From Pedobacter cryoconitis (GTDB taxonomy: Bacteria > Bacteroidota > Bacteroidia > Sphingobacteriales > Sphingobacteriaceae): a stretch of 64,000 bases of DNA. A program made the position numbers and the translations under genes. Below the pieces are notes generated by a model that was given only the letters and a program-made list of their open reading frames with translations, searched no databases and was not told where the DNA came from. Below are positions 33,091 to 42,257 of the stretch, in pieces (the first letter of the stretch is position 1; every line of letters begins with the position of its first letter). The stretch lies in NCBI RefSeq assembly GCF_014200595.1, contig NZ_JACHCG010000002.1, positions 496,001 through 560,000 on the forward strand, read 5' to 3'.

Positions 33091-34809
33091 ATGAACACTG
33101 AATTATTTGGAATCTTCGCTACCTACCTGCTTACCCTGGTTATAGCTATTCCTTTAGGTAAATACCTCGCAAAGGTATTTGCTGGTGAAAAAGTCTGGAC
33201 TGACTTCTTAAAACCTATTGAATCTGGTATCTACAAACTTTCCGGAATTAATCCTAACGAGCAAATGAACTGGAAGCAGCACATGAAAGCGCTGATGACC
33301 ATCAACCTTGTATGGCTGGTTTACGGATTCTTCGTTTTAATGAATCAGGATAAGCTGCCACTTAATCCCGACGGTAACCCAGGAATGTCTCCTGATCTTG
33401 CCTTTAACTCCATCATCAGTTTCGTTGTAAACTGTAACCTGCAACATTATTCAGGAGAAAGCGGTGTGACCTATCTTACACAGCACTTTGTGATGATGTT
33501 TCTTCAGTTTGTAAGTGCCGCAACCGGTATTGCAGCCGCTGTAGTCTTCTTTAAAGCCTTCAGGGACAAAACCTCTACCAATCTGGGGAACTTCTGGGAA
33601 TTCTTTGTGAAATCAATTACCAGGTTATTATTACCTCTTTCTTTAGTGATGGCTATTATCCTTGCCTTTTCAGGTACAACAACAAGCTACGAAGGAAAAG
33701 ACAAATTTATATCCTTACAAGGTGATACCGTAAACGTATCAAGAGGCCCCGCAGCTGCATTCGTGGCTATTAAACACTTAGGAACCAACGGCGGTGGCTG
33801 GTTTGGTACAAACTCTGCGCACCCGTTAGAAAACCCATCATATTTCACTAACTCCGTAGAACTAATCGCACAGGTGATCATTCCAATAGCGATGGTTATT
33901 GCTTTCGGTATTTTTATCAGGCGCAGAAAACTATCCTGGATGATATTCGGCGTCATGACCATAGGTATGCTCTTACTACTGATTCCAACCGTGAGCAGTG
34001 AACTCGGAGGAAACCCTGCAATCGCAAAAATGGGTATTTCGCAGCTTACCGGTGCAATGGAAGGTAAAGAAGTACGGTTCGGGCCGGCAATTACTGGCTA
34101 TTGGAGCACAGTTACCACCATTATCTCTACAGGATCAGTAAACAGTATGCACGATAGTGCGATGCCACTAACCGGCTTCTGGCAACTATTAGGCATGATG
34201 ATCAACTCCTTTTACGGAGGCTGTGGAGTAGGGATGCTAAATTATTTTATCTACCTCATTATTGCCGTATTCATATCCGGTTTAATGGTAGGGCGGACAC
34301 CAGAATTCCTGGGACATAAAGTAGAAGCCAGAGAAATTAAGATTGCAGCATTAATCACCCTGTTAAGTCCTTTTCTGATTCTTGCGGGAACAGCACTATC
34401 AAGTTTTATCATCGTTAATCATGCAGATGCAGCATGGGCAGTACAACCAAAAGCATGGTTAAATAATCCGGGCTTCCACGGTTTCTCAGAGATGTTATAC
34501 GAAATGACATCTTCTAACGCCAACAACGGTTCTGGTTTTGAAGGCTTAGGTGACAATAATGTTTTCTGGAATGTGTCTACAGGATTTGTATTGTTCCTGG
34601 GAAGGTTCTTACCAATTATCGGCCCTATAGCTATTGCTGGATTACTCGGTGCTAAAAAATATATCCCGGAATCGGCAGGTACTTTAAAAGCAGAAACACT
34701 GACTTTCAGTCTGATGACTTTTGCGGTGATCATTGTATTAAATGCCCTTTCATATTTCCCTGCCCTGACTTTAGGCCCGCTGGCAGAATATTTTACCCTG
34801 ATTAAATAG
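33091..34809 (+). CDS. kdpA: KdpA, potassium-binding channel subunit of KdpFABC
   Basis: A 572-residue polytopic protein, the K+-binding and translocating subunit related to Trk/Ktr channels. Selectivity-filter-like regions are visible in FVVNCNLQHYSGES, GTNGGGWFGTNSAHPLENP and NSFYGGCGVGMLNY. The ATG at 33091 (MNTELFGIF) is chosen over an in-frame TTG at 33082 that lies directly after kdpF. Length and order match the family. It is followed six bases later by kdpB. Confidence 0.97.
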   Translation: MNTELFGIFATYLLTLVIAIPLGKYLAKVFAGEKVWTDFLKPIESGIYKLSGINPNEQMNWKQHMKALMTINLVWLVYGFFVLMNQDKLPLNPDGNPGMSPDLAFNSIISFVVNCNLQHYSGESGVTYLTQHFVMMFLQFVSAATGIAAAVVFFKAFRDKTSTNLGNFWEFFVKSITRLLLPLSLVMAIILAFSGTTTSYEGKDKFISLQGDTVNVSRGPAAAFVAIKHLGTNGGGWFGTNSAHPLENPSYFTNSVELIAQVIIPIAMVIAFGIFIRRRKLSWMIFGVMTIGMLLLLIPTVSSELGGNPAIAKMGISQLTGAMEGKEVRFGPAITGYWSTVTTIISTGSVNSMHDSAMPLTGFWQLLGMMINSFYGGCGVGMLNYFIYLIIAVFISGLMVGRTPEFLGHKVEAREIKIAALITLLSPFLILAGTALSSFIIVNHADAAWAVQPKAWLNNPGFHGFSEMLYEMTSSNANNGSGFEGLGDNNVFWNVSTGFVLFLGRFLPIIGPIAIAGLLGAKKYIPESAGTLKAETLTFSLMTFAVIIVLNALSYFPALTLGPLAEYFTLIK

Positions 34810-34815
34810 ATTATC

Positions 34816-36846
34816 ATGAAGTCTTCTAATAAATTATTTGAACCTGCATTGGTTCAAAGCGCCCTTAAACAATCCTTTATAAAACTTGACCCAAGGGTGA
34901 TGGTGCGTAACCCAGTGATGTTTACTGTTGAAGTAGGAACACTGGTCATGGCATACGTTACGGTGTATTCTTTCAGTCACGCTGGACAAGGATCACCACT
35001 ATATAACTTCTTTATTTTCTTAATCCTGTTCCTGACCGTACTCTTTGCCAATTTCGCAGAAGCTATTGCCGAAGCCAGGGGTAAAGCTCAGGCAGACAGT
35101 TTGAGAAAAACCAGGGAAGAAACCCCCGCTAAAGTAATACTGGCGAACGGAACTATTGAAATGCGTTCATCCAGCCAATTAAAAAAAGGCGATGTTTTCT
35201 TTTGTGAAACCGGAGATACCATTCCAACAGACGGAGAAATTATCCGGGGTATAGCTACCATCGATGAATCAGCTATTACCGGAGAATCCGCACCAGTAAT
35301 CAGAGAATCCGGAGGTGATAAATCGTCCGTAACAGGCGGTACTAAAGTACTATCTGATGAAATTGAAGTCATGGTCAGTACTGAACCAGGAGAAAGCTTT
35401 CTTGATAAAATGATTGCCCTGGTAGAAGGCGCATCCCGTCAGAAAACACCAAATGAAATTGCTTTAACGATCCTTTTAGCAAGTTTTACCTTGGTATTCG
35501 TGATTGTCTGCGTAACCTTAAAACCTTTCGCAGACTACGCAAATACACCAATCACAATTGCCGCATTAATCTCCCTGTTCGTTTGTCTGATCCCGACTAC
35601 AATTGGTGGTCTGTTATCAGCGATCGGGATTGCCGGAATGGATCGTGCCTTACGTGCAAACGTGATTACTAAATCAGGTAAAGCAGTGGAAACCGCAGGA
35701 GATATTGACGTGCTGTTATTAGATAAAACAGGAACGATCACTATCGGTAACCGTAAAGCAACCAACTTTTACCCTACAGCAGCAGTAGATGCTAAACTAT
35801 TTACCAATGCCTGCGTACTGAGTTCATTAGCAGATGAAACCCCGGAAGGTAAGTCGATTATCGAACTGGCTAACGCACAACATAATTTTGCATTGCCAAC
35901 TACCCCGGAAGGCGCAGTCTTCATCAAGTTTACTGCCGAAACAAGATCCAGCGGTATCGATACCCCGGACGGAAGACGTATCCGTAAAGGAGCCTTTGAC
36001 TCTATCCGTAACATCGTTCAGAAAGCCGGGAATATTTTCCCTCAGGATATCGAAGACGAAGTTAAAAAAATCGCTTCAAACGGTGGGACCCCCCTGGTAG
36101 TTTCAGAAAATGAGAAAGCACTGGGTGTAATTGAATTACAAGATATTATCAAACCAGGGATCAGCGAACGTTTCGACCGTCTGCGTAAGATGGGGGTGAA
36201 AACGGTGATGGTAACCGGAGATAACCCATTGACAGCTAAATTTATCGCAGAAAAAGCAGGTGTAGATGACTTTATCGCTGAGGCAAAACCTGAAGATAAA
36301 ATGAACTACATCAAAGACGAGCAGGCCTTAGGCAAGCTGGTTGCGATGATGGGTGATGGTACAAACGATGCCCCGGCCTTAGCGCAAGCAGACGTTGGTG
36401 TGGCGATGAACAGTGGGACACAAGCTGCAAAAGAGGCTGGAAACATGGTCGATCTGGACAATGACCCAACCAAACTGATTGAGATCGTAGAGATCGGTAA
36501 ACAGCTGTTGATCACTCGTGGTACATTGACAACCTTCTCTATTGCCAATGACGTAGCTAAATACTTTGCTATTGTTCCAGCCTTGTTTATTGGTTCAATA
36601 CCAGCTTTACAAGCCTTGAATATCATGGGTTTACATTCCCCTGAAAGTGCAATTATGTCGGCTGTTATTTTCAATGCAATTATCATCCCGATCCTGATTC
36701 CACTTGCTTTAAGAGGCGTGGCTTATAAACCAATAGGAGCGAGTGCCTTATTGCGCAGAAACCTGTTGATTTACGGACTGGGTGGAGTTATAGCCCCTTT
36801 TATAGGGATTAAACTAATTGATATACTAGTTGGGCTATTCGTTTAA
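34816..36846 (+). CDS. kdpB: KdpB, P-type ATPase subunit of KdpFABC
   Basis: A 676-residue P-type ATPase. The phosphorylated Asp is D303 in LLDKTGT; the actuator-domain loop is TGESAP (S158 aligns with the serine that is inhibited by phosphorylation in E. coli); the hinge motifs are [12 protein letters not shown] and [17 protein letters not shown]. It hydrolyses ATP to drive K+ uptake through KdpA. The short gap to kdpA and then kdpC marks one operon. Confidence 0.98.
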   Translation: MKSSNKLFEPALVQSALKQSFIKLDPRVMVRNPVMFTVEVGTLVMAYVTVYSFSHAGQGSPLYNFFIFLILFLTVLFANFAEAIAEARGKAQADSLRKTREETPAKVILANGTIEMRSSSQLKKGDVFFCETGDTIPTDGEIIRGIATIDESAITGESAPVIRESGGDKSSVTGGTKVLSDEIEVMVSTEPGESFLDKMIALVEGASRQKTPNEIALTILLASFTLVFVIVCVTLKPFADYANTPITIAALISLFVCLIPTTIGGLLSAIGIAGMDRALRANVITKSGKAVETAGDIDVLLLDKTGTITIGNRKATNFYPTAAVDAKLFTNACVLSSLADETPEGKSIIELANAQHNFALPTTPEGAVFIKFTAETRSSGIDTPDGRRIRKGAFDSIRNIVQKAGNIFPQDIEDEVKKIASNGGTPLVVSENEKALGVIELQDIIKPGISERFDRLRKMGVKTVMVTGDNPLTAKFIAEKAGVDDFIAEAKPEDKMNYIKDEQALGKLVAMMGDGTNDAPALAQADVGVAMNSGTQAAKEAGNMVDLDNDPTKLIEIVEIGKQLLITRGTLTTFSIANDVAKYFAIVPALFIGSIPALQALNIMGLHSPESAIMSAVIFNAIIIPILIPLALRGVAYKPIGASALLRRNLLIYGLGGVIAPFIGIKLIDILVGLFV

Positions 36847-36883
36847 AAACATAAAAAATACAAGATCATAAAAATATAAGATC

Positions 36884-37450
36884 ATGAAAAAGTACATCTT
36901 ACAATCTATACGTCTTACCGCAGTTTTATTAGTACTGCTATGCATCATATATCCTTTAATGGTTGCCTTTGCCGGAAGTTTCTCCAAAGGCGGTGGCGGC
37001 GGTGAAAAGATCACTCAAAATGGTAAAGTAGTAGGTTATGCCCTGATTGGTCAATCCTTCACTAAACCTCAGTATTTCTGGGGCAGACCCTCTTCAGTAG
37101 GCTATAAAGCAGACGGATCTGGTGGATCAAACAAAGGCCCGTCCAACCCGGAATACTTAAAAGAAGTAAACAGCAGAATAGACTCTCTGCTTAAATATCA
37201 CCCTTACCTGAAACGCAGTGATATTCCTGCCGATATGGTTACCGCTTCGGGTAGCGGACTGGACCCTGATATTTCTGTAGAAGGCGCAGCTATCCAAATT
37301 AAGAGAGTAGCCATGAACAGAAAATTAAGCGAGCAGGTCGTATCGGACCTGGTTAAAAAAACTGCTAATGGCCCATTACTAGGCCTATTCGGCCCAAGTA
37401 CAGTTAATGTACTGGAACTGAATGTTGCCTTGGATAACCTGAAAAAATAA
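36884..37450 (+). CDS. kdpC: KdpC, accessory subunit of KdpFABC
   Basis: A 188-residue subunit with one N-terminal membrane helix (LTAVLLVLLCIIYPLMVAFA) and a periplasmic domain with the family blocks YFWGRPSS, SNPEYLKEV and ASGSGLDPDISVEGA, then PLLGLFGPSTVNVLELN. It stabilises the complex and helps nucleotide binding. The 37-base gap after kdpB contains two copies of AAGATCATRAAAA, the second spanning the kdpC start codon, apparently a small local duplication. Confidence 0.96.
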   Translation: MKKYILQSIRLTAVLLVLLCIIYPLMVAFAGSFSKGGGGGEKITQNGKVVGYALIGQSFTKPQYFWGRPSSVGYKADGSGGSNKGPSNPEYLKEVNSRIDSLLKYHPYLKRSDIPADMVTASGSGLDPDISVEGAAIQIKRVAMNRKLSEQVVSDLVKKTANGPLLGLFGPSTVNVLELNVALDNLKK

Positions 37451-37453
37451 AAG

Positions 37454-37507
37454 AAGCCTGTTTAAACTCAACACCCCAACCAGGAAAAAAGGGATTTAAA
37501 CAGGCTT
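37454..37507. repeat. 13-bp perfect inverted repeat between kdpC and the porin gene
   Basis: AAGCCTGTTTAAA (37454-37466) and TTTAAACAGGCTT (37495-37507) form a perfect 13-bp stem around a 28-base loop. It starts three bases after the kdpC stop and lacks a T run, so it is not a standard terminator. It may protect the upstream message or lower read-through into the porin gene. Confidence 0.6.
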
Positions 37508-37543
37508 ATATATGCGCTTACCATTTAATAATAGAAAGATACA

Positions 37544-38614
37544 ATGAATAAATTTTTGATGACAGCTGCCACTGTTTGTATAGGTTTAGGTGCCTTTGCA
37601 CAAGAAGAACCTAAAATTAAAATTTCCGGTTATGCCGAAGTATATTATGGACACGACTTTAATAAACCAGAAAATAACAGCAGACCTGGTTTTATATATG
37701 CGCACAATAGAAGTAATGAAGTGAATTTGAACCTGGGTTATATTAAAGCGGCCTATGACTCCGGAAAGATCAGGGCTAACCTGGCTATCATGGCCGGAAC
37801 CTATGCCAATGCGAATCTGGCGGCCGAATCAGGTGTGTCAAAAAACATCCTGGAAGCAAACGTTGGCTTTAAAATATCCAACAAAGCCAACCTATGGGTA
37901 GACGCAGGTGTATTCTCGTCCCACATTGGTTTTGAAAGTGCCATATCAAAAGACTGCTGGGTATTGACCAGGAATATCTCCTCAGAAAATACCCCTTACT
38001 TTGAGTCAGGAGCGAAAATTACTTACAGCACCGATGACAACAAATTTACAGCTTCAGCCCTGTACTTAAACGGCTGGCAGCGTATTGCACGTCAGGACGG
38101 AAACAGACAACCAGCAGGGGGCCTGCAACTGACCTGGAAACCAACCGATAAAATTACCGTAAACTACAGTAACTACCTGGGAACCGAAGGAGCTGACTCC
38201 GTGAGAGTGACCCGTTTTTACCATAACGTTTACGGCGTATTCCAACTCGCTGATGCTTTTGGGGTAACCGTAGGGTTTGACTACGCTACACAGCAAAAAT
38301 CAAAAACAGACCACCGTAAAAACGAGGTATTATCCCCTGTGGTTATTGCCCGCTACACCATCAATCCTAAATGGGCAATGGCAGGAAGATTTGAATACTA
38401 TCAGGATAAAAATGGTGTCCTGATTGCTACTGATACCCCTAACGGATTTAAAACCAAAGGTTACTCCTTAAATATTGACTATGCACCAGTACCAAACGCA
38501 GTGGTCAGACTAGAAGGTAAAGTATACGATAGTAAAGACAGGATATTTAAAAGAGATATGAATGCCGTAAACTATAATGCAGCAGTTACAGCAAGCGTTG
38601 CAGTTTCCTTTTAA
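37544..38614 (+). CDS. Outer-membrane porin-like beta-barrel of the kdp operon
   Basis: A 356-residue barrel with a signal peptide ending at GAFAQ. The mature part begins KIKISGYAEVYYGHDFN and shows repeated amphipathic strands (NLNLGYIKAAYDS, KINY-type turns, GRFEYYQDKNG), ending in AAVTASVAVSF with the terminal Phe. It fits the Bacteroidota porin group (BBP2-like) that often lies between kdpC and the sensor genes. It may let K+ or small solutes through the outer membrane; that role is inferred from position. Confidence 0.88.
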   Translation: MNKFLMTAATVCIGLGAFAQEEPKIKISGYAEVYYGHDFNKPENNSRPGFIYAHNRSNEVNLNLGYIKAAYDSGKIRANLAIMAGTYANANLAAESGVSKNILEANVGFKISNKANLWVDAGVFSSHIGFESAISKDCWVLTRNISSENTPYFESGAKITYSTDDNKFTASALYLNGWQRIARQDGNRQPAGGLQLTWKPTDKITVNYSNYLGTEGADSVRVTRFYHNVYGVFQLADAFGVTVGFDYATQQKSKTDHRKNEVLSPVVIARYTINPKWAMAGRFEYYQDKNGVLIATDTPNGFKTKGYSLNIDYAPVPNAVVRLEGKVYDSKDRIFKRDMNAVNYNAAVTASVAVSF

Positions 38615-38644
38615 TCCTTTAGAGTCACCTATATTAAAACAATT

Positions 38645-38675
38645 AGCCGGGGATATAATTTCCGGCTTTAAAAAT
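38645..38675 (+). terminator. Possible terminator after the porin gene
   Basis: AGCCGG pairs with CCGGCT, extended by two G-T pairs and an A-T pair around the loop TATAA; the following tract is only TTTAAAAATT. It may be a partial terminator that reduces expression of the downstream sensor genes. Confidence 0.5.
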
Positions 38676-38689
38676 TAAAAGCTATAAAC

Positions 38690-38968
38690 ATGGAAACATT
38701 TTTAGAATTTTTATTTACCGCTTCAATCACTGTTTTTGCAGGATTTTTGTGTTTAAAATACGGGCCGAAAACAAGAAGAAAAGCGAGAATTGCCCGGCTG
38801 AAAAGAGGTCAGGAAGTCAGGCTTAAAAACCCGCGTAACCCAGTAATAATTCAAGCAAATTACCGGAATTATTCCGTTAAATTTATATTGATTTTACTAA
38901 TAGGCATTACGTTCATTACCGGTGTATCCTATCTCGTTGATATAGGATATGTGATCATTACATGGTAA
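38690..38968 (+). CDS. Small two-helix membrane protein in the kdp cluster
   Basis: A 92-residue protein with two predicted membrane segments (LFTASITVFAGFLCLKY, and FILILLIGITFITGVSYLVD) and a very basic loop between them (KTRRKARIARLKRGQEVR). I do not recognise the family. It lies between the porin and the KdpD-type sensor, 13 bases before the latter, so it is probably translated with it. Confidence 0.7.
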   Translation: METFLEFLFTASITVFAGFLCLKYGPKTRRKARIARLKRGQEVRLKNPRNPVIIQANYRNYSVKFILILLIGITFITGVSYLVDIGYVIITW

Positions 38969-38981
38969 ACAGATTATAATT

Positions 38982-40109
38982 GTGGAAGATAATAAAGAAC
39001 AATCAGTACGTCAATTCCTTGACCTCGTGAAAAAATCCCGCCGGGGTAAATTCAAGGTATATATTGGTATGAGTGCAGGCGTCGGAAAAACCTACCGGAT
39101 GCTGCAAGAAGCTCATGCGCTGCTCAAAAACGGAATTGACATACAAATCGGCTATATCGAAACCCACAACAGAGAAGAAACACACGCCCTTTTAGCGGGA
39201 ATCCCATTAATCCCCAGGCGTAAACTATTTTACAAAGGCAAGGAAATGGAAGAAATGGATGTGCAGGCTATCCTGAGCAGAAACCCCGAAGTAGTCATCG
39301 TGGATGAACTGGCGCACTCCAATATCGAAGGAAGTAAAAACACAAAACGCTGGCAGGACGTCATGGATATCCTTGAATCAGGCATCAGTGTAATCTCGGC
39401 CGTGAACATCCAGCACCTGGAGAGCATGAATGAGGAAATTGAGAAAATCACTGGTATTCCCATTACAGAGCGTATCCCGGATAGAGTCCTGGATGTTGCA
39501 GATGAGATCGTCAACATTGACCTGACCGCCGATGAACTTATAGACCGGCTTAAATCCGGTAAAATATATGACAAAACAAAAATAGAAAGAGCCTTAGGAA
39601 ACTTTTTTCAATCAGAGCGAATCCTTCAGCTCAGAGAACTTGCGCTGCGGGAAGTAGCCCATCACGTAGAGAAAAAGATCAGTATAGAGATCCCTAAACA
39701 AATCAAGCTCAGACCAGAACGTTTCATGGCCTGTATCTCCACCAATAACGTGACTGCGAAGATCGTTATCCGTAAAACAGCCAGGCTGGCTTCCTATTAC
39801 AGATCGCCCTGGATCGTACTCTATGTGCAGAATAATAGTGAAAGTAGTGACCGGATTAAACTAGATTTGCAAAGGCATCTGATCAATAACTTTAAACTTG
39901 CTACAGAACTTGGAGCAGAAGTAATCAAAGTAAAAAGTGATGAAGTAACCAAAACCATTATGAGAATTGCTCAGGAAAAAGAAATCACGACCATCTGCAT
40001 CGGTAAACCTCATTTGAACCTCTTTCAGGTTATCATGAGAACCGCAGTTTTCAACGAATTACTCCGGAATATTTCATCAACAGAAACAGATCTCGTCATT
40101 CTATCCTAA
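38982..40109 (+). CDS. kdpD: KdpD N-terminal-type sensor protein without kinase domain
   Basis: A 375-residue protein that matches only the cytoplasmic N-terminal part of KdpD. It starts with GTG. The KdpD domain has a Walker A motif, GMSAGVGKT (29-37), and a Walker B-like VVIVDELAHSN; residues about 245-370 form a universal-stress-protein domain (MACISTNNVTAKIVIRKTA; TICIGKPHLNLFQ). The membrane and histidine-kinase parts are absent; a separate kinase is encoded after the tandem repeat. Split KdpD proteins are common in Bacteroidota. The domain would sense K+ or a related signal and act on the partner kinase. Confidence 0.93.
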   Translation: MEDNKEQSVRQFLDLVKKSRRGKFKVYIGMSAGVGKTYRMLQEAHALLKNGIDIQIGYIETHNREETHALLAGIPLIPRRKLFYKGKEMEEMDVQAILSRNPEVVIVDELAHSNIEGSKNTKRWQDVMDILESGISVISAVNIQHLESMNEEIEKITGIPITERIPDRVLDVADEIVNIDLTADELIDRLKSGKIYDKTKIERALGNFFQSERILQLRELALREVAHHVEKKISIEIPKQIKLRPERFMACISTNNVTAKIVIRKTARLASYYRSPWIVLYVQNNSESSDRIKLDLQRHLINNFKLATELGAEVIKVKSDEVTKTIMRIAQEKEITTICIGKPHLNLFQVIMRTAVFNELLRNISSTETDLVILS

Positions 40110-40322
40110 AGCAAACAATTAGCAATCCAACAAGTCAACCAATAAGCAATCCAATAGGCAACCCAGTAAGTAAACCAATTAGCAATCCAACAAGTAAACA
40201 ACTAACAATCCAATAGGCAATCCAACAAGTAAACCAATTAGCAATCCAGCAAGTAAACAACTAACAATCCAATAGGCAACCCAATAAGTAAACCAACTAG
40301 CAATCCAACAAATAAACCAATA
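40110..40322. repeat. 18-unit, 11-12-nt tandem repeat with a 59-bp higher-order copy
   Basis: Directly after the kdpD stop, 18 units of 12 nt (three of 11 nt) follow the pattern AGYAAWCCAAYA. Units 6-10 (40169-40227) and 11-15 (40228-40286) form two nearly identical 59-bp copies, and units 16-17 begin a third. All plus-strand frames contain stops, so it is not coding on that strand; on the minus strand it reads as Leu/Ile/Gly-rich, probably by chance. The rest of the 400-base gap (40323-40509) is AT-rich and carries the kinase promoter. Such repeats can vary in copy number and change spacing between genes. Confidence 0.9.
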
Positions 40323-40466
40323 AAAAAAATGAAATTGTATGCCACTTTGCATAGATAAACCTAACCGGTTATCTCGAAAAATATAGATAATGCTAATGTG
40401 AAGAGCATTGTTTTTCTTTGCCCGTTTCGGGCCTAAGTAAACGTAGCTCGAACATAGCATTACCTA

Positions 40467-40474
40467 TATTTTTG
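40467..40474 (+). promoter_or_regulatory. Bacteroidota -7 box for the histidine kinase
   Basis: TATTTTTG matches TAnnTTTG and lies 35 bases before the kinase ATG. It implies that the kinase has its own promoter downstream of the tandem repeat. Confidence 0.45.
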
Positions 40475-40509
40475 CGAAGCCAGACAAACCCCTTCTTAAG
40501 CAACAGACA

Positions 40510-42249
40510 ATGAAAATAAAAACCAAACTCCGCCTCGGATTCGGATTCCTATTTGTGGTGGTACTCTTATTCGGTTCGATCTCACTCTACTACATGAACC
40601 AAATCTCGGTCAGTGCAAAAGTGATTCTGAAAGACAACTACGAAACCCTTAGCTACACCAGAGAAATGCGTTCCATCCTTGACCAGAACGACCTTCCCCT
40701 AACCCTGGAACTACAGAAAAAATTTGCAAAGCAACTAACCCTCGAATCAAAAAACGTGACCGAGAACGGAGAAGGAGAGGCCGTAGCAACCCTTAAACAA
40801 GCATTTCAGGAACTAAACAACCCAGCACAGCAAAAACCAGCGCTCGCAAAGATCAGATCTCAACTCACGATCATTGATAAACTCAACATGGACGGTATCG
40901 TCAGAAAAAACGACGTTGCACAAAAATCCGTTGAAAAAGCAAGTCTGTACCTCATTACCGCGGCTAGTTTCTGCTTCCTCGTTCTATTCTCCTTCATCGT
41001 CAACTTCCCCGGTTTTGTTGCTAACCCACTGAGAGAATTCTCCGAAGCCATACAAGAAATAGGGCGTAAAAACTATAAACAAAGGCTCGAATTTGACGGC
41101 ACCGATGAATTCGCAGAACTAGCAAGATCATTCAATGAAATGGTTGAACAACTCAACAAATGGGAAAACAGTAACCTTGCAAAAATCCAATCAGAAAAAC
41201 TACGGATCGAAGCTATCATTGAACAAATGCAAGACGCCATTATCGGGCTTAACGAAAAACAAGAAATCCTTTTCATGAATAAAGTTGCCGCACAAATCCT
41301 GAACCTTGACGAAAACAAAGTAAACGGATCCAACGTCAAAGACCTGATGAAGAAAAACGATCTGTTAGCAAGGATCATGAATAACGAAAAAAACAATCAA
41401 CCAATAAAAATCTACGCAGACCAGAAAGAATCCTACTTCCAGCTTCAAAAAAGAGAAATTATCGTACCCATATTCGAAGACCAGGAACTGCCCGTTCTGC
41501 AAACCGGTAAAACCGCAGGAACAGTTTATATCCTCAACAATATTACCCAATTTAAAGAACTCGACGAAGCAAAAACCAACTTTATCGCTACCGTATCCCA
41601 CGAACTTAAAACCCCTATATCCTCCATAAAAATGAGCCTGAAACTCATGGATGACGAAAGGATAGGATTGATGAACGTAGAACAAAAACAACTCGTCGAA
41701 CATATCAAAGACGACTGTAGCCGCCTGTTAAAAATTACCAGTGAACTCCTTGACCTTGCACAAGTAGAAACAGGCAACCTGCAACTCAACTTTGTCAAAG
41801 CCGCTCCACTTGAAATCGTGAACTACGCCCTGAACGCAGTCCGCTTTCAAGCCGAACAAAAAAACATTCAACTCGAACTTATCAGTAAAGAAAACCTTCC
41901 TGTAGTGAACGCAGACGTAGAAAAAACAGCCTGGGTGCTCATTAACTTTCTCTCTAACGCCCTGCGGTACAGCTCAGAAAAATCAAAAGTTCAAATAGAA
42001 ATACAAGAGAAAAAACAAGGAATAGAATTCTCCGTACGGGACTTTGGAAAGGGAATAGACGAACAATACCAAAAACGTCTCTTTGACCGTTACTTCCAGG
42101 TACCCACAGACGGAAACAATAAATCAGGCTCAGGATTAGGCCTTGCAATTTCCAAAGACTTTATCGAAGCCGAAAACGGTAAAATATGGGTAGAAAGTGA
42201 AATAGGAGAAGGAAGCCGCTTTTGCTTCTTCCTTCCCGTTGCTGAATAA
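40510..42249 (+). CDS. HAMP-PAS sensor histidine kinase of the kdp cluster
   Basis: A 579-residue membrane histidine kinase: TM1 at about 9-28, a short extracytoplasmic part, TM2 at about 146-168, HAMP (about 165-217), a PAS-like domain (about 230-340), HisKA with H364 in ATVSHELKTPI, and HATPase_c with N, G1 (DFGKGI) and G2 (GSGLGLAISK) boxes. It would pair with the separate KdpD sensor to control kdp, but no KdpE response regulator is visible in the window. Its coding strand is unusually rich in C relative to G (6 G against 19 C in 41581-41640), unlike most genes here. It ends eight bases before the convergent hutG. Confidence 0.93.
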   Translation: MKIKTKLRLGFGFLFVVVLLFGSISLYYMNQISVSAKVILKDNYETLSYTREMRSILDQNDLPLTLELQKKFAKQLTLESKNVTENGEGEAVATLKQAFQELNNPAQQKPALAKIRSQLTIIDKLNMDGIVRKNDVAQKSVEKASLYLITAASFCFLVLFSFIVNFPGFVANPLREFSEAIQEIGRKNYKQRLEFDGTDEFAELARSFNEMVEQLNKWENSNLAKIQSEKLRIEAIIEQMQDAIIGLNEKQEILFMNKVAAQILNLDENKVNGSNVKDLMKKNDLLARIMNNEKNNQPIKIYADQKESYFQLQKREIIVPIFEDQELPVLQTGKTAGTVYILNNITQFKELDEAKTNFIATVSHELKTPISSIKMSLKLMDDERIGLMNVEQKQLVEHIKDDCSRLLKITSELLDLAQVETGNLQLNFVKAAPLEIVNYALNAVRFQAEQKNIQLELISKENLPVVNADVEKTAWVLINFLSNALRYSSEKSKVQIEIQEKKQGIEFSVRDFGKGIDEQYQKRLFDRYFQVPTDGNNKSGSGLGLAISKDFIEAENGKIWVESEIGEGSRFCFFLPVAE

Positions 42250-42257
42250 TCTTTTGG

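Noticed and set aside
40110..40322. CRISPR array
   Set aside because: Units are directly adjacent with no unique spacers, and no cas genes are present.
40179..40460. 93-codon minus-strand frame through the tandem repeat, Leu/Ile/Gly-rich
   Set aside because: The hydrophobic pattern follows from the repeat unit itself; unit lengths of 11 and 12 break any periodic protein design and no ribosome-binding site is seen.
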